From the NCBI RefSeq assembly GCF_009755355.1, contig NZ_WQLB01000011.1, positions 1 to 64,000 of the forward strand: a stretch of 64,000 nt of DNA. Reading direction: 5' to 3'. This document shows, one piece after another, positions 43,964 to 54,691 of the stretch; position 1 is the first letter of the stretch; each line of letters starts with the position of its first letter. The position numbers were made by a program, and so were the translations under genes. The DNA is from Deinococcus arboris (GTDB taxonomy: Bacteria; Deinococcota; Deinococci; Deinococcales; Deinococcaceae). The notes below the pieces were generated by a model, which made no database searches, was not told the DNA's origin, and worked only from the letters and a program-made list of their open reading frames with translations.

Positions 43964-44644
43964 ATGTTTGAGCTTGACCAGTATGCCCAGACCAACCGTC
44001 TCGCGCCCTTGCCGGCGGCCTGGAAGGTGGGCGCCGGGCTGGGGGCGCTGCTAACCGTCATTTCGCTGGACCTGCCCGCCGCGCACGCCCTGGTGCTGCT
44101 GGTCATGGCCGCCCTGACAGTCGGTGCGGCGGGTCTTCCGCTGCGGCCCTACCTGCGGCTGTACACCATTCCGGCGTCGTTCATCGCGCTGAGCCTGCTG
44201 ACCGTCGCGCTCAGCGTCACGCGCTCGCCAGAGCCGCTGCTGTGGGCGGTGCCGCTGGGCGGGGGGTTTATCGGCCTGAGTGAATCGGGCGTGGACGCCG
44301 CGCTGCTGCTCTTCACTCGCAGTCTCTCGGGCATCAGCGCCACGTACTTCATTGCGCTGACCACGCCTGTTTATCAGTGGGCCGGGCTGCTGCACCGCCT
44401 GAAGGTGCCGCGTGAATTCACTGAACTGACTATCCTGGTTTACCGCTTCGTAACCATCTTTGCCGAGGAACTGGACACCATGCGGCAGGCCAGCGACCTG
44501 AAATTTGGGCAGCGGAACCCCAGGGTCATGATCCGTTCGGCGGCGGCGCTGGCGGGCCTGCTGTTCACCCGCGTCATGAGCAGTTACGGCAGCTGGCAGC
44601 GGGCCCTGGAGCTCAAGCTCTACCGGGGAGAGTTTCACCTGTGA
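43964..44644 (+). CDS. cbiQ: Cobalt ECF transporter T component CbiQ
   Basis: Membrane protein of 226 aa, the EcfT-type subunit that couples ATP hydrolysis to CbiM. It starts 6 bp after cbiN. Several transmembrane helices are followed by the cytoplasmic coupling region with two short Ala-Arg-Gly-like helices, here EELDTMRQASDLKFG and MSSYGSWQRALELKLYRGEF, matching the conserved family segments. LKVPREFTELTILVYRF is also typical. A dispersed repeat begins immediately after the stop and separates it from cbiO. Confidence 0.95.
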   Translation: MFELDQYAQTNRLAPLPAAWKVGAGLGALLTVISLDLPAAHALVLLVMAALTVGAAGLPLRPYLRLYTIPASFIALSLLTVALSVTRSPEPLLWAVPLGGGFIGLSESGVDAALLLFTRSLSGISATYFIALTTPVYQWAGLLHRLKVPREFTELTILVYRFVTIFAEELDTMRQASDLKFGQRNPRVMIRSAAALAGLLFTRVMSSYGSWQRALELKLYRGEFHL

Positions 44645-44780
44645 TGCGGATTTTGCGATATGGAAGCGCAGACGGTGCCTGTCCGGCTGTGCTGCAATAA
44701 AGCGGAATCCGCATCTTTCCCTTCTCGCTCCGCTCGGATTTCAGCGAGCAGAACGCTCGATTCAATCGGAGTCCGTATGA
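44645..44780. repeat. Dispersed intergenic repeat, copy D, between cbiQ and cbiO
   Basis: This copy begins TGCGGATTTTGCG directly after the cbiQ stop and ends with CGGAGTCCGTATGA. It shares CTTCTCGCTC-CGCTCGGATT and the right terminus with copies A and C. The terminal GGAGTCC provides the ribosome site, and the terminal ATG is the cbiO start codon, so the element forms the translation start of cbiO. Confidence 0.75.
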
Positions 44781-45595
44781 GTGCCCCGCTTCTGTCCACC
44801 CACGACCTGAGCTACACCTACCGCGACGGCACCCAGGCGCTGCGGGGCGTGAGTCTGGATTTCGGCCTGGGGGCTGTGACGGCCCTGATCGGGGCGAACG
44901 GCGCCGGCAAAAGCACCCTGTTTCTGAACCTGCTGGGCCTCCTGAAACCCAGCGGCGGCCAGGTGCGCTTTCAGGGGCAGCCGCTGGGCTACAAAAAAAG
45001 CGCGCTGGAGGCCTACCGCCAGCGCGTGACGCTGGTTGTTCAGGACCCGGACCGGCAGATTTTCTACGCCCGCGTGGCCGACGACGTGGCCTTTGCCCTG
45101 CGCAACCTGGGCCTGCCCGACGCCGAGATTCAGGAGCGGGTGGAGGGAGCCCTGCGCGCCACTGGCACCGAGGCCCTGCGCCACAAAGCTGTGCATTCTC
45201 TCTCCTACGGCCAGAAAAAGCGCGTGGCGCTGGCAGGCGCCCTGGCGCTGCGCCCGGACGTGCTGCTGCTCGACGAGCCCACCGCCGGCCTGGACCCCGC
45301 CATGACAGAGGACATGATTGACCTGCTGGGGCAGCTGCGGGAAGGCGGCACGCGCCTGATCGTGTCCTCGCACGACATGGACTTTATCTATGCCGTGTCT
45401 GACCACGTCTTTTTGCTGGGGCGCGGTGAGGTGCAGGCCAGCGGCGCCCCAGCGGACGTGTTCCGTGACGCGGCCCTGCTGCGCGGTTGTCATCTGCGTC
45501 AGCCGTGGCTGGTGGCCCTGCACAGCCAGACCGGCTTGCCGCTCTTCCCGACGCCAGAAGCCTTGTTTGCTCACCTGAAAGGAGGGCCGCTGTGA
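44777..45595 (+). CDS. cbiO: Cobalt transporter ATPase CbiO
   Basis: ECF-type ABC ATPase of 272 aa. Walker A is GANGAGKST (about 39-47), the Q-loop is [10 protein letters not shown] (ECF-type QxPDxQ/DPDxQ motif), the signature is [13 protein letters not shown], Walker B is [14 protein letters not shown], and H in SSHDMDF is the switch His. It energises cobalt import with CbiMNQ. The start at 44777 lies within the terminal bases of the dispersed repeat. The stop overlaps cobN by 4 bp (GTGA). Confidence 0.97.
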   Translation: MSAPLLSTHDLSYTYRDGTQALRGVSLDFGLGAVTALIGANGAGKSTLFLNLLGLLKPSGGQVRFQGQPLGYKKSALEAYRQRVTLVVQDPDRQIFYARVADDVAFALRNLGLPDAEIQERVEGALRATGTEALRHKAVHSLSYGQKKRVALAGALALRPDVLLLDEPTAGLDPAMTEDMIDLLGQLREGGTRLIVSSHDMDFIYAVSDHVFLLGRGEVQASGAPADVFRDAALLRGCHLRQPWLVALHSQTGLPLFPTPEALFAHLKGGPL

Positions 45596-48500
45596 CGTCC
45601 AAATCTTCTCCCCGTTCGCCGGGCTCGCGGCAGCGCGTCACCCGCGCCGATGGGCGCACCATCAATGTGGTCCGGAAGCGCGGTCACCTGAGTTACTGCT
45701 TTCATGGGTGCTGCTGCGGCCGCACCGACCGGGGCTACGCGGCCGCGCCGGTGGACACCTACAAAGAAGAGTGGACGCGCCGCAAGCTGCGCCATCAGGT
45801 GCACCTGACCAAAAGCGGCTGCCTGGGGCCCTGCCCCCTGAGCAACGTGGCGCATCTGGTCTTTGACGGCCAGGACGTGTGGTTTCACTCGGTCAACGAC
45901 CCGTGGCTGGTGGTGGCAATCTTCGACTACATCAGCGCCATGCTGGAGGCAGACGGCGCCTTGCCCGTGCCCCCGGAACTGGTGGAATACACCTTCAACT
46001 ACTACACCTGGGACGCCGCCAGTGGCCAAGGTGTGGGCCAGCCGCAGGCGGCCGCACCCCTGACGCCCGGTGACCTGCACGGCTTTGCGCTGCTCAGCCA
46101 TGCCGACACCGACCTGCTGAACTTGCGGGCGGCCAAAGACACCCTGCCAGACGACTTTGGCCCGGTGACCGGCGCCCTGCTGGGGGGCATCCGCAGCGAC
46201 GCGCAGATGGCCAGCCTGCTGGGTGGGGCCGTGGGCAAGGCCGAGGTGGTGGTCGCCCGCCTGCACGGCCAGATCAGGAATATGCCGGGCATGGACCTGC
46301 TGCTCTCGCACGCCCGCCGGGCTGGTCAGACCCTGCTGCTGGTCAGCGGCGCCAACGAGCCGGACGCCGAACTGGCGCGGCTGTCCTTGGCGCCGGCGCA
46401 CACGCTGGACACGGCGCTGGCCTACCTGGCGGCCAGCGGCTGGCAGAACACCCGCGAACTGCTTCTGTCTCTGTCGGACACCCTGCGGATGACCGGGTAC
46501 GGCGCCCAGCCGCCTCTGGCCCTGCCGGAACACGGCGTGTATCATCCCCAACTCCCCGAAAACGCCACGCTGGCCGACTGGGAGCGCTGGCACGACCCCC
46601 AGCGTCCGGCTGTGGGTGTCCTCTTTTACCGCGCGCACGCGCTGAGCGGCAACACCGCCTTTATCGACACGCTCATTGAGGCGCTGGACGAGGCGGGTGC
46701 GGACGCCCTGCCAGTCTTCACCACGTCCCTGAAAGATGTGGACGGCGCCGGGAATCCCAAAGCCTTCGCGCTGTTTCAGGCTACGGATGACCAGCAGCTG
46801 GGGCGGCCCCTCATCTCGGCCCTCATCACCACCCTCTCTTTTGCCATGGCCGACGTGAATGCGGGCGGGATCACTGCGGCGGGGGACAACGTCTCGGCGC
46901 TGGCCCGGCTGGGGGTGCCGGTGGTGCAGGGCGTGACGCTGGGCGGCGGACGCGGCCCCTGGGAGACCAGCCCACGCGGCCTGAACCCTCTGGATACCGC
47001 CATGAACGTCGCCATTCCCGAGTTTGACGGGCGCATTATCTCGGTGCCCTTTGCGTTCAAGGAGCAGGAGGGCGAGGTCCGGCGGCAGGTGGCCGACCCG
47101 GAGCGCACCGCGCGGCTGGCCGGAACGGCCCTGCGGCTAGCCCGCCTGCGGCACAAGGCCAACTTCGAGAAGCGGCTGGCGTTTATTTTTACCAATTCCT
47201 CCAGCAAGGCGTCGCAGGTGGGCAACGCGGTGGGGTTGGACTCGGCGGCGTCGCTGCTGCGGGTGCTGCGCGCCCTGAAGGCCGACGGCTACGACGTGGG
47301 CGACTTGCCAGCACAGTCCGATGACCTGATGCACGACCTGATCGAGCGGGGCAACTACGACCAGACCGTGATGACGCCAGGGCAACTGGCCCGGGCCGCC
47401 GTCAGGATTCCGGCGGCGCAGTACGGGGCATGGTTCGCTGAGCTGCCTGCCTCTCAGCAGCGGCGCGTGACCGAGCAGTGGGGCAAGGCGCCGGGCGAGG
47501 CGTATGTCCATGAAGGCCAGCTTTGCCTGGCGGGCCTGACCTTCGGGAAGATGTTTGTGGCGCTGCAACCTCCGCGTGGGTACGGCATGGACGCCGACGC
47601 CATCTATCACACGCCGGACCTGCCGCCTACCCACCACTACCACGCCCTGTACCGCTGGCTGCGGGAGCCGGAAGTGCTGGGCGGCTTTGGCGCCGACGCC
47701 CTGATTCATGTCGGCAAGCACGGCACGCTGGAGTGGCTGCCCGGCAAGGGCGTGGGCCTCTCCGAAACCTGTTTTCCAGACAGCCTGCTGGGCGACCTGC
47801 CGCTGTTCTACCCGTTCGTCATCAACGACCCCGGAGAAGGCACCCAGGCCAAACGCCGCGCCCACGCCACTATTCTGGACCACCTGCCCCCGCCCCTGAC
47901 GCGCGCGGATACTTACGGCCCCCTGGCCGAACTCGCCCGGCTGGTGGACGAGTACTATCAGCTCGAACTGCTTGACCCCAGCAAGCTGCCGCTCCTCCAG
48001 GGCCAGATCTGGGACCTGGTGCAGCAGGCCAACCTGGGCACTGACCTGGGCACCATGCTGCGCCGCGACCACGGCGACCACGTTCACGAGTGGGATGAAA
48101 CCGAGACCGAGGACGGCGTGCCCACCGCCATCGCCGAGATGAGTGGGTCGGACGTGGCGCACCTGCTGGAAGACATTGACGGCTACCTGTGCGAGCTGGG
48201 CGCGGCGCAGATCCGGGACGGTCTGCACACGCTGGGTCTGGCCCCCCAGGGCGAGCAGCGCCCAGAGATGCTGCGCGCGCTGACCCGCCTGGCCAATGCC
48301 GAGGTACCGGGCCTGCATGCCGGTCTGGCCGACCTGCTGGCCCTTGACCTCACCGAGTTGCTGGAAAGTCCCGGTCAGCGCCGTGAGGCGGACACCGTGC
48401 TGAACAACCTGGCCGGCCAGCCGGTGCAGACGAACGCAGATGCGCTGGAGCTGCTGGACGAGCTCGGCCTGCATCTGTACCAGACCTTGCAGGACCGGCA

Positions 48501-49944
48501 CTTTGACCCGGCGGCCATTCCGGAGGTCCTGGCGCTGACCCTGGGCATGCGGGAGGGCTACGGCATGGTGCCGCGTACGCTGGACTACGCCTGCCGCGAC
48601 CTGAACCGCAACCTTGACCGCACCGAGGAGGAAATCACGAATCTGCTGCTGGGCCTTGCCGGGCGCTACGTGCCCGCCGGGCCCAGCGGGGCACCGTCAC
48701 GCGGTCAGGCGCACATCCTGCCCACCGGCCGCAACTTCTATGCCGTGGATCCGCGTGCGGTGCCTTCGCAGGCGGCCTGGGCGGTGGGCCAGAATCTGGC
48801 GCGCGAAGTGCTGGAGCGCCACCGGCAGGAAACCGGCGGGGCGTACCCGGAACACGTCGCCATCAGTGTGTGGGGCACCAGCAACATGCGCACGCAGGGA
48901 GACGACATCGCCCAGATCTTTGCGCTGCTGGGCGTGCGTCCCCTGTGGCATCCGCAGAGCCGCCAGCTGGAGGGCGCCGAACTCATTGCCCTGGAGGACC
49001 TGGGCCGCCCGCGCATTGACGTGACCGTGCGGATCAGCGGGTTTTTCCGGGACGCCTTTCCGCACCTGATTCACCTGCTGGACGAGGCTTTTCGGCTGGC
49101 CATGCACGCCGACGAGGACCCAGACCAGAACTTTCCGCGCCGGCACTACCTGGCCGAACTGGAAGGCCGCCTCCTGGACCTGCCCCCAGAAGAAGCCGAG
49201 GCGCGCGCCACGTACCGCGTGTTTGGCAGTGCGCCCGGCACCTATGGGGCGGGCATTCTCGACCTGATTCAGGAGGGCAACTGGCAAACCGACGCCGACT
49301 TTGCCAGGGTGTTCGTGAACTGGGGCGGGTACGCCTACACCGCCGCCGAACAGGGGGCCGACGCCCGCGAGGACTTCCGCGCCCGCCTGGCACAGACGCA
49401 GCTGGTGCTGCACAACCAGGACAACCGCGAACACGACATTTTTGACAGCGACGATTACCTGCAGTTTTTCGGCGGGATGATGGCGTCGGTGCGGCACCTC
49501 AGCGGCGTGCAGCCGCGCGGCTACTTTGGGGACAGCGCCAACCCCGAGCGGGCGCGGGTGCGCGACCTGAAAGAAGAGGCCCTGCGCGTCTATCGCAGCC
49601 GCGTGGTGAATCCCAAGTGGCTTGACGGCATTCGCCGGCACGGTTACAAGGGCGGGCTGGAGCAGACCGCCACCGTGGATTACCTGTTCGGCTTTGACGC
49701 CACCGCTGACCTCGCCCACGACTTCATGTATGAGGGCGTCGCCCAGGCCTACGCGCTGGACCCCGAGAACCAGGACTTCCTGCGTCAGAGCAATCCCTGG
49801 GCGCTGAACGCCATCGCCAGCCGCCTGCTGGAAGCCGAGGGGCGCGGCATGTGGCGCCCGCAGTCCGAGACGCTGTCAGCCCTACAGAGCCTGCTGGCCG
49901 AGAGTGAAGGGCTGCTGGAGGAACGCGGTGAACGTGCCCGCTGA
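45592..49944 (+). CDS. cobN: Cobaltochelatase large subunit CobN with N-terminal 2Fe-2S-like domain
   Basis: Protein of 1450 aa: CobN/magnesium-chelatase-H family, which inserts cobalt into hydrogenobyrinate a,c-diamide. The GTG at 45592 follows AAAGGAGGGCCGCT. Residues about 1-110 form an extra domain absent from most Cob[16 protein letters not shown] and [18 protein letters not shown] fit a thioredoxin-fold [2Fe-2S] ferredoxin with four or more Cys. The CobN body follows, with [36 protein letters not shown] and [14 protein letters not shown] as firm family motifs (each cited in short). The ferredoxin-like part may supply electrons, as cobalt must be Co(II)/reduced, or sense iron-sulfur status. 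No cobS/cobT pair is present; the ChlI/ChlD-type gene two places downstream is the likely ATPase partner. Confidence 0.95.
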   Translation: MTSKSSPRSPGSRQRVTRADGRTINVVRKRGHLSYCFHGCCCGRTDRGYAAAPVDTYKEEWTRRKLRHQVHLTKSGCLGPCPLSNVAHLVFDGQDVWFHSVNDPWLVVAIFDYISAMLEADGALPVPPELVEYTFNYYTWDAASGQGVGQPQAAAPLTPGDLHGFALLSHADTDLLNLRAAKDTLPDDFGPVTGALLGGIRSDAQMASLLGGAVGKAEVVVARLHGQIRNMPGMDLLLSHARRAGQTLLLVSGANEPDAELARLSLAPAHTLDTALAYLAASGWQNTRELLLSLSDTLRMTGYGAQPPLALPEHGVYHPQLPENATLADWERWHDPQRPAVGVLFYRAHALSGNTAFIDTLIEALDEAGADALPVFTTSLKDVDGAGNPKAFALFQATDDQQLGRPLISALITTLSFAMADVNAGGITAAGDNVSALARLGVPVVQGVTLGGGRGPWETSPRGLNPLDTAMNVAIPEFDGRIISVPFAFKEQEGEVRRQVADPERTARLAGTALRLARLRHKANFEKRLAFIFTNSSSKASQVGNAVGLDSAASLLRVLRALKADGYDVGDLPAQSDDLMHDLIERGNYDQTVMTPGQLARAAVRIPAAQYGAWFAELPASQQRRVTEQWGKAPGEAYVHEGQLCLAGLTFGKMFVALQPPRGYGMDADAIYHTPDLPPTHHYHALYRWLREPEVLGGFGADALIHVGKHGTLEWLPGKGVGLSETCFPDSLLGDLPLFYPFVINDPGEGTQAKRRAHATILDHLPPPLTRADTYGPLAELARLVDEYYQLELLDPSKLPLLQGQIWDLVQQANLGTDLGTMLRRDHGDHVHEWDETETEDGVPTAIAEMSGSDVAHLLEDIDGYLCELGAAQIRDGLHTLGLAPQGEQRPEMLRALTRLANAEVPGLHAGLADLLALDLTELLESPGQRREADTVLNNLAGQPVQTNADALELLDELGLHLYQTLQDRHFDPAAIPEVLALTLGMREGYGMVPRTLDYACRDLNRNLDRTEEEITNLLLGLAGRYVPAGPSGAPSRGQAHILPTGRNFYAVDPRAVPSQAAWAVGQNLAREVLERHRQETGGAYPEHVAISVWGTSNMRTQGDDIAQIFALLGVRPLWHPQSRQLEGAELIALEDLGRPRIDVTVRISGFFRDAFPHLIHLLDEAFRLAMHADEDPDQNFPRRHYLAELEGRLLDLPPEEAEARATYRVFGSAPGTYGAGILDLIQEGNWQTDADFARVFVNWGGYAYTAAEQGADAREDFRARLAQTQLVLHNQDNREHDIFDSDDYLQFFGGMMASVRHLSGVQPRGYFGDSANPERARVRDLKEEALRVYRSRVVNPKWLDGIRRHGYKGGLEQTATVDYLFGFDATADLAHDFMYEGVAQAYALDPENQDFLRQSNPWALNAIASRLLEAEGRGMWRPQSETLSALQSLLAESEGLLEERGERAR

Positions 49945-50713
49945 TCCCTTGACCCGCTGGCGCGACCTGGTGCTCTCGGCGCGGTCGGAGCGCTACCGGC
50001 CCGACCGCGACCTCGCCTTCTGGCAGGGCAAGGCCGCTGACTACGACCATACCCAGCCGGCGCTGCCCAACACGGTGAGCTGGCTGCGGGGCGACCTGCA
50101 CAGGACCTGGAGTCTGCTGGACGTGGGCGCGGGCACGGGCCGCCTGCTGCTGCCGCTGGCGGGGGCGGTGGCCCAGGCGACTGCCCTGGACTACTCGCCG
50201 GACATGCTGGCCCAGCTGCGGGCCAGGGGGGCGCTGCCCCACCTGAGGACCGTGTGCTGTTCTCTGGAGGAGGCGCCCGACCAGGTTCCGGTCCATGACG
50301 CCGTTCTCGCGGCCTGGTCGCTGGCGTATCAACCCGACCTGCGCCCAGCCCTGGAGACCCTACGGGGCCTGAGCCGCCACGCGCTGTATCTGCTGGAAGA
50401 CGACGGTGTGGGCAGTCCACATGTGCAACTGCGCCGCGCACTGGCCGGCACCCCCAAGCCGGGCCGGGCGCGGTTGCTGCGGGAAGCGCTTGAGGCCCTG
50501 GGCTGGCCTGTGACAGCGCAGACCATCACAGAGAGTCGGGAGTTGACGTTTACGACCACGGCTGAGCTGCTGGCCTTCGCCCGCCTGCCGCTCTCTGAGG
50601 CACAAAGCCTGGCCGCCCTCAAGCCGTATCTGCGGCAAGAAGCTGGGGGGTGGCGCTACCGCTGGACCTTCGAGATCACCGTGCTCCGGGTGGCCTGCGG
50701 GGCGCCGGCATGA
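49928..50713 (+). CDS. SAM-dependent methyltransferase-like protein in the cob operon
   Basis: Protein of 261 aa. The GTG at 49928 follows GGAGGAACGCG and overlaps the end of cobN by 17 bp; its own stop overlaps the next gene by 4 bp. A class I SAM-binding motif ([18 protein letters not shown]) sits at about 62-79, followed by [18 protein letters not shown] (motif post I). It is not one of the precorrin methyltransferases, which have a different fold. The position between cobN and the chelatase subunit suggests a role in cobalamin or in regulation of chelation, but nothing in the sequence says which. Confidence 0.82.
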   Translation: MNVPADPLTRWRDLVLSARSERYRPDRDLAFWQGKAADYDHTQPALPNTVSWLRGDLHRTWSLLDVGAGTGRLLLPLAGAVAQATALDYSPDMLAQLRARGALPHLRTVCCSLEEAPDQVPVHDAVLAAWSLAYQPDLRPALETLRGLSRHALYLLEDDGVGSPHVQLRRALAGTPKPGRARLLREALEALGWPVTAQTITESRELTFTTTAELLAFARLPLSEAQSLAALKPYLRQEAGGWRYRWTFEITVLRVACGAPA

Positions 50714-52371
50714 CGGCGTATCCCCTCTGCGCGGTGGCGCACCAGCCCCACCTGCTGCTGGCGCTGTCGCTGGTGGCCGTCTGTCCGGCCCTCGGTGGGG
50801 TCCTGATTCGAGGTGACAAGGGGTCAGCCAAGAGCACGGCGGCGCGGGGGCTGGCGGCCCTGCTGCCGGGCGGCGGCCCCTTCGTGAACCTGCCGCTGGG
50901 CGCCACCGAGGACCGCGTGGTCGGCACCCTGGACCTGGACGCGGCCCTGAGGGGCGAGGCGCGGCTCCAGACGGGTTTAATGGCGCAGGCCCACGGTGGG
51001 CTGCTGTATATCGACGAGGTCAACCTGCTGCCCGACCATCTGGTAGATGTGCTGCTGGACGCCGCCGCGATGGGCGTGGTGCGGGTGCAGCGCGACAGCC
51101 TCAGCGCCGAGCAGCCGGCCCGCTTTGCGCTGGTGGGCAGCATGAACCCCGAGGAGGGGCAGCTGCGCCCACAATTTCTGGACCGCTTTGGCCTATGCGT
51201 GGATGTCCTGGCCCCCCGCGAGCCACAGCAACGGGCAGAGATTCTGCGCCGCCGCATGGCCTTCGAGACGGACCCCCAGGGGTTTCGGGCGCAGTGGGCC
51301 GGGGAAGAGGAGCGGCTGGCCACTCAGCTGCGGCGGGCCCGCGAGGCCTGGGCACAGGTGAAGGTGCCGGATGACCTGCTGGGCCAGCTGTCCGCGCTGG
51401 TGCTGCGTGCTGGGGTCGCCAGCTTGCGGGCGGACCTGGTGCTGCACCGCGCCGCCCGCGCCCACGCGGCCCTCCAAGGGCGCTTGGCCGTGCAGTGGGC
51501 CGACGTGGAGGTAGTGGCCCCCCTGGTGCTGAACCACCGCGCCGCTGTTGCGCCGCCGTCCACGTCGCCGCCTCCCCCTGCGCCGCCCAGCGAGGACCCG
51601 TCGCCACCCCCGCCGGACCCGGCTCAGGCTCCCCCCGACGCCGCGCCCGAGGACATCTTCGCGCCTGCGCCCGCCGCGCCTATCACGCTGCATCACACGG
51701 CGCTGGGCCGTCAGCCAGCCGGAGCGCCGGCCGGCCGGGTGGTCCGCACGGTGGCGGACCCGCAGGCCGGTCGGCTGCACCTGCCGGCCACCCTGCGCAG
51801 CGCCCTGCAACGGGGGGCGCCGGGTGACTTTCACCTGACCCGCGATGACTTTCACGCGCCGGTCTTAGAGGTGCAGTCGGGCCGCCAGGTGCTGTTTGTG
51901 GCGGACGCCAGCGGCAGCGTGGGGGCCGCCGGCCGCATGGGCGCCCTGAAAGGGGCCATGCTGGCGCTGCTGGCCAGCGGCGGTGGACGTGACCGGGCCG
52001 CGCTGGTGACGTTCCGGGGCAGTGGGGCCGACCTGCGGCTGGACTGGACGGCCGACCGTCAGGAGGCCGAAGACGCGGTGCGCTCGGTCCCCACGGGCGG
52101 GCGCACGCCCCTGGCCCACGCGCTGCACCTGGCCGGCACCCTCCTGCGTGCCCAGCCGGGTGCGGAACTGGTGGTATTCACCGACGGGCGGGCCAATGTG
52201 CCGCTTCACCCTGGCAGCGACGCCTGGACGGACGCGCTGGAGCAGGCCCAGAGCCTCAGAGGCCACCCCTGCACAGTGGTCAACACCGAGAGCGGCCACG
52301 TCCGCCTCAGCCGCGCCGCGCAGCTGGCCCAGGCTCTGAGCGGGGCGGTTCAGGACCTGCACCCGGTTTGA
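50710..52371 (+). CDS. Chelatase AAA/VWA subunit (ChlI/ChlD-type), probable cobaltochelatase partner
   Basis: Protein of 553 aa joining an AAA+ ATPase (about 1-300) and a von Willebrand A domain (about 390-553) by a Pro-rich linker (about 278-310, [20 protein letters not shown] type). Walker A is [10 protein letters not shown] (34-43), Walker B is [12 protein letters not shown], and [18 protein letters not shown] is the sensor/presensor stretch of magnesium-chelatase I subunits. The VWA has the MIDAS motif DASGS. This BchI-BchD-like fusion is typical of genomes where CobN works with a Chl-type ATPase in place of CobS and CobT. It overlaps the methyltransferase gene by 4 bp. Confidence 0.92.
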   Translation: MTAYPLCAVAHQPHLLLALSLVAVCPALGGVLIRGDKGSAKSTAARGLAALLPGGGPFVNLPLGATEDRVVGTLDLDAALRGEARLQTGLMAQAHGGLLYIDEVNLLPDHLVDVLLDAAAMGVVRVQRDSLSAEQPARFALVGSMNPEEGQLRPQFLDRFGLCVDVLAPREPQQRAEILRRRMAFETDPQGFRAQWAGEEERLATQLRRAREAWAQVKVPDDLLGQLSALVLRAGVASLRADLVLHRAARAHAALQGRLAVQWADVEVVAPLVLNHRAAVAPPSTSPPPPAPPSEDPSPPPPDPAQAPPDAAPEDIFAPAPAAPITLHHTALGRQPAGAPAGRVVRTVADPQAGRLHLPATLRSALQRGAPGDFHLTRDDFHAPVLEVQSGRQVLFVADASGSVGAAGRMGALKGAMLALLASGGGRDRAALVTFRGSGADLRLDWTADRQEAEDAVRSVPTGGRTPLAHALHLAGTLLRAQPGAELVVFTDGRANVPLHPGSDAWTDALEQAQSLRGHPCTVVNTESGHVRLSRAAQLAQALSGAVQDLHPV

Positions 52372-52566
52372 CAGTGCTGTTGCCCTCTGGCCTGTCGAGG
52401 GGCCGGCGGGCGAGTCAATGTGGTCACCTGCGCAGGCTGGGGCGGGCGCCCCGCCTGCAAGCGGTCCCCATGTGCGGCCAGGGTGCCTGCTCGGAATCAC
52501 TACACTGAAGCAGGAGAGAGGCTGGCGAGGCCATATGCGCGCCGCCAGCGCTCTGAAGGAGAGCAC

Positions 52567-54444
52567 ATGACCGTACTTCTCAAGGGGCAGCGCCTGGCCC
52601 TGGGTGCTCAGGGTCAGGGCCTGACCTTGACCCTGCACGCGGCACTGGACCACCCAGACGTTGACCTCAGTCTGTTCGCGCTGAATGACGCCCGCACCAT
52701 CGTGGATGACCAGTACCTTGTGTTTTTCAATCAGCCCACCTCACCGCGCGGGGAAGTGCGTATGACCGCCGCGCCCGGAGACGTGCAGTTCACGCTGAAC
52801 CTCGATCAGCTGCCAGAGTGGATCTCACGCCTGGTGCTGTGTGCCACAAGCGACTCGCAGCCGATTGGCCGCCTGCGGCGCGGCCAGGTGACGATCACGC
52901 CGTCGGTGGGCGACCCTCAGCAGTTCATGCTGACCCCCGGCGGCGATGAGCTGGCCGTCATGCTGGTGGAGATCTACCGGCACCAGGGGGCGTGGCGCGT
53001 CACGGCGGTAGAACAGGGCTTTAACGGCGGCATGGCGGCGCTGGTGAGGTCCTTTGGTGGAGAGGTGGCCGAGGAAGAACCGGCCCCGCCAGCTCTGGCC
53101 ACTGTGTCTCCGCCCGCGCCTCCAGCCGCGTCAGCGCCCGCCAGCAAGGTTGACCTGCGCAAACAGCAGGTTGGTGCGGTGCTGACCCGGACAGGGATCA
53201 GCGGCCTCAGGGCGCGGGTCATGGTCGTGATGGACGCTTCTGGCAGCATGGGGAAGCTCTACAGCCGCGGCACAGTTCAGGAGACGCTCGAACGGCTGAT
53301 TCCTGTTGCGGCCCGTCTGGACGACAACAATGCCATGGAGTTCTGGTATTACGCCAGCCGGTTTGCGCGCATGGGCGACCTCGACGAGGACAGTGTGCTG
53401 GGTGTGGCGGGCACGCAGATGCCTCAGCTGATGGGCGTCGTGCCCGCCGTGAAGCAGATCGGCTACGGCAACAATGAGCCCCCGGTGATGCAGGACGTGC
53501 TAGGGGTGCACCGGGAAGCCGCCGCAGAGGACCGTGCCGCGCGCCTACCTGTGCTGCCGACCCTGGTGCTGTTCGTCACAGACGGCGGCATTGACAGCGG
53601 CACCAGCCGGAAGATCGAGAAGATTCTCAAGAGCACCGCCTCCGAGGCGCTGTTCTGGCAGTTCGTGGGCCTGGGCCAGGCAGATTACGGGGTGCTGGCC
53701 AGGCTCGATACCTTGCAGGGACGGGTACTCGACAACTCCGGGTTCTTCGCCGCCGATGACATTGACCAGTTGGACGACGAGCAGCTCTACAGTCAGCTGC
53801 TCAGTGAATTTGCGGCCTGGTGGAAGAAGTGGGAGACGCTGGGCTTGGGTGGGCCGCCCGCCGCCCGTACACCGGCGCCGGCAGCAGCTGCGCCTGCAAG
53901 TCAGGTCAGCCTGAAGAAAAACGCCAGCGTGAACATCGAAAAAGGCAAGAAAATTACGATCACCCTGCAGTGGGCCGGTCAGGGCGATCTGGATCTGTAC
54001 GCTTTTTATGTCCTCAAAGATGGAACCACGGGCAAGGTGTACTACCGCGAGCAGGGCGCGTCCAGAAGGCCCCCGTACATCACGCTGTCGGGCGACAGCC
54101 GGAAAGCAGGCCAGGAAACGGCGGTCATTCACCGGCCGGACGAACTGGCACATGTGGTGTTCGCGGCGTACAGCGCCGTGTCAAACGGGGCAGGGTCGTT
54201 TGCCAGCTACAAGCCCCTAACCATCTTCACGGATGATCTCGGCCAGGAGGTCACGGCGCCGGTGCTGGGCCGCAACCACTTCTCGTTCTGGGTGGCCCTG
54301 TCGGCCATCGACCTGACCGGCGCGCAGGCAAAGATCAGTCATCTGGAGCGCTACTCCAGCTTCGGCACGGAGCGCAGCCCAGTACTACACGCTTCGGGGA
54401 AACTGGAGATGAATAAGGGCGTCATCGAGTTCAAGGGACGGTGA
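52567..54444 (+). CDS. TerD-VWA-TerD fusion protein
   Basis: Protein of 625 aa preceded by TGAAGGAGAGCAC. Residues 1-185 form a TerD-type calcium-binding domain (VLLKGQRLALG ... VDLSLFALND, PGGDELAVMLVEIYRHQGAWRVTAV). After a Pro/Ala linker (about 190-205) comes a VWA domain of the TerF/TerY kind (about 210-420) with MIDAS DASGSMG and LVLFVTDGGIDS. A second linker leads to another TerD-like domain (about 450-625: VSLKKNASVNIEKGKKITITLQW, cited as VNIEKGKKITITLQW; DLDLYAFYVLKDG). Ter proteins handle stress, tellurite and phage resistance by unknown chemistry. The gene lies in the B12 locus but has its own ribosome site and 195-bp upstream gap. It has no other ter genes beside it. Confidence 0.88.
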   Translation: MTVLLKGQRLALGAQGQGLTLTLHAALDHPDVDLSLFALNDARTIVDDQYLVFFNQPTSPRGEVRMTAAPGDVQFTLNLDQLPEWISRLVLCATSDSQPIGRLRRGQVTITPSVGDPQQFMLTPGGDELAVMLVEIYRHQGAWRVTAVEQGFNGGMAALVRSFGGEVAEEEPAPPALATVSPPAPPAASAPASKVDLRKQQVGAVLTRTGISGLRARVMVVMDASGSMGKLYSRGTVQETLERLIPVAARLDDNNAMEFWYYASRFARMGDLDEDSVLGVAGTQMPQLMGVVPAVKQIGYGNNEPPVMQDVLGVHREAAAEDRAARLPVLPTLVLFVTDGGIDSGTSRKIEKILKSTASEALFWQFVGLGQADYGVLARLDTLQGRVLDNSGFFAADDIDQLDDEQLYSQLLSEFAAWWKKWETLGLGGPPAARTPAPAAAAPASQVSLKKNASVNIEKGKKITITLQWAGQGDLDLYAFYVLKDGTTGKVYYREQGASRRPPYITLSGDSRKAGQETAVIHRPDELAHVVFAAYSAVSNGAGSFASYKPLTIFTDDLGQEVTAPVLGRNHFSFWVALSAIDLTGAQAKISHLERYSSFGTERSPVLHASGKLEMNKGVIEFKGR

Positions 54445-54691
54445 GGATGGTCTCGCGCGTCGTCGCTGCGCAAACCGGAGCGGCCAGGTCACCCTCGACC
54501 GCTTGGCAGACCAATGGAGGAAGTCAGCGAAAGAGGCAGCGGCGACAAGGGAGGTAAGGGGGTTGCTGGCTATCCAATGAACCTGGCAGTTGCTGCCCGG
54601 CTTGTGTGGACAGTCGCCCGCTGCACTGCGGCTGAGGTTGCTCTGGGCGCAAAGTAGGCCTTCTCCCTCGCCGTCGTGTAGAACGGGCGGC

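Noticed and set aside
52567..54444. A complete ter-type phage/tellurite defence cluster
   Set aside because: Only one ter-like gene is present, and its neighbours are all cobalamin genes, so a defence island is not supported.
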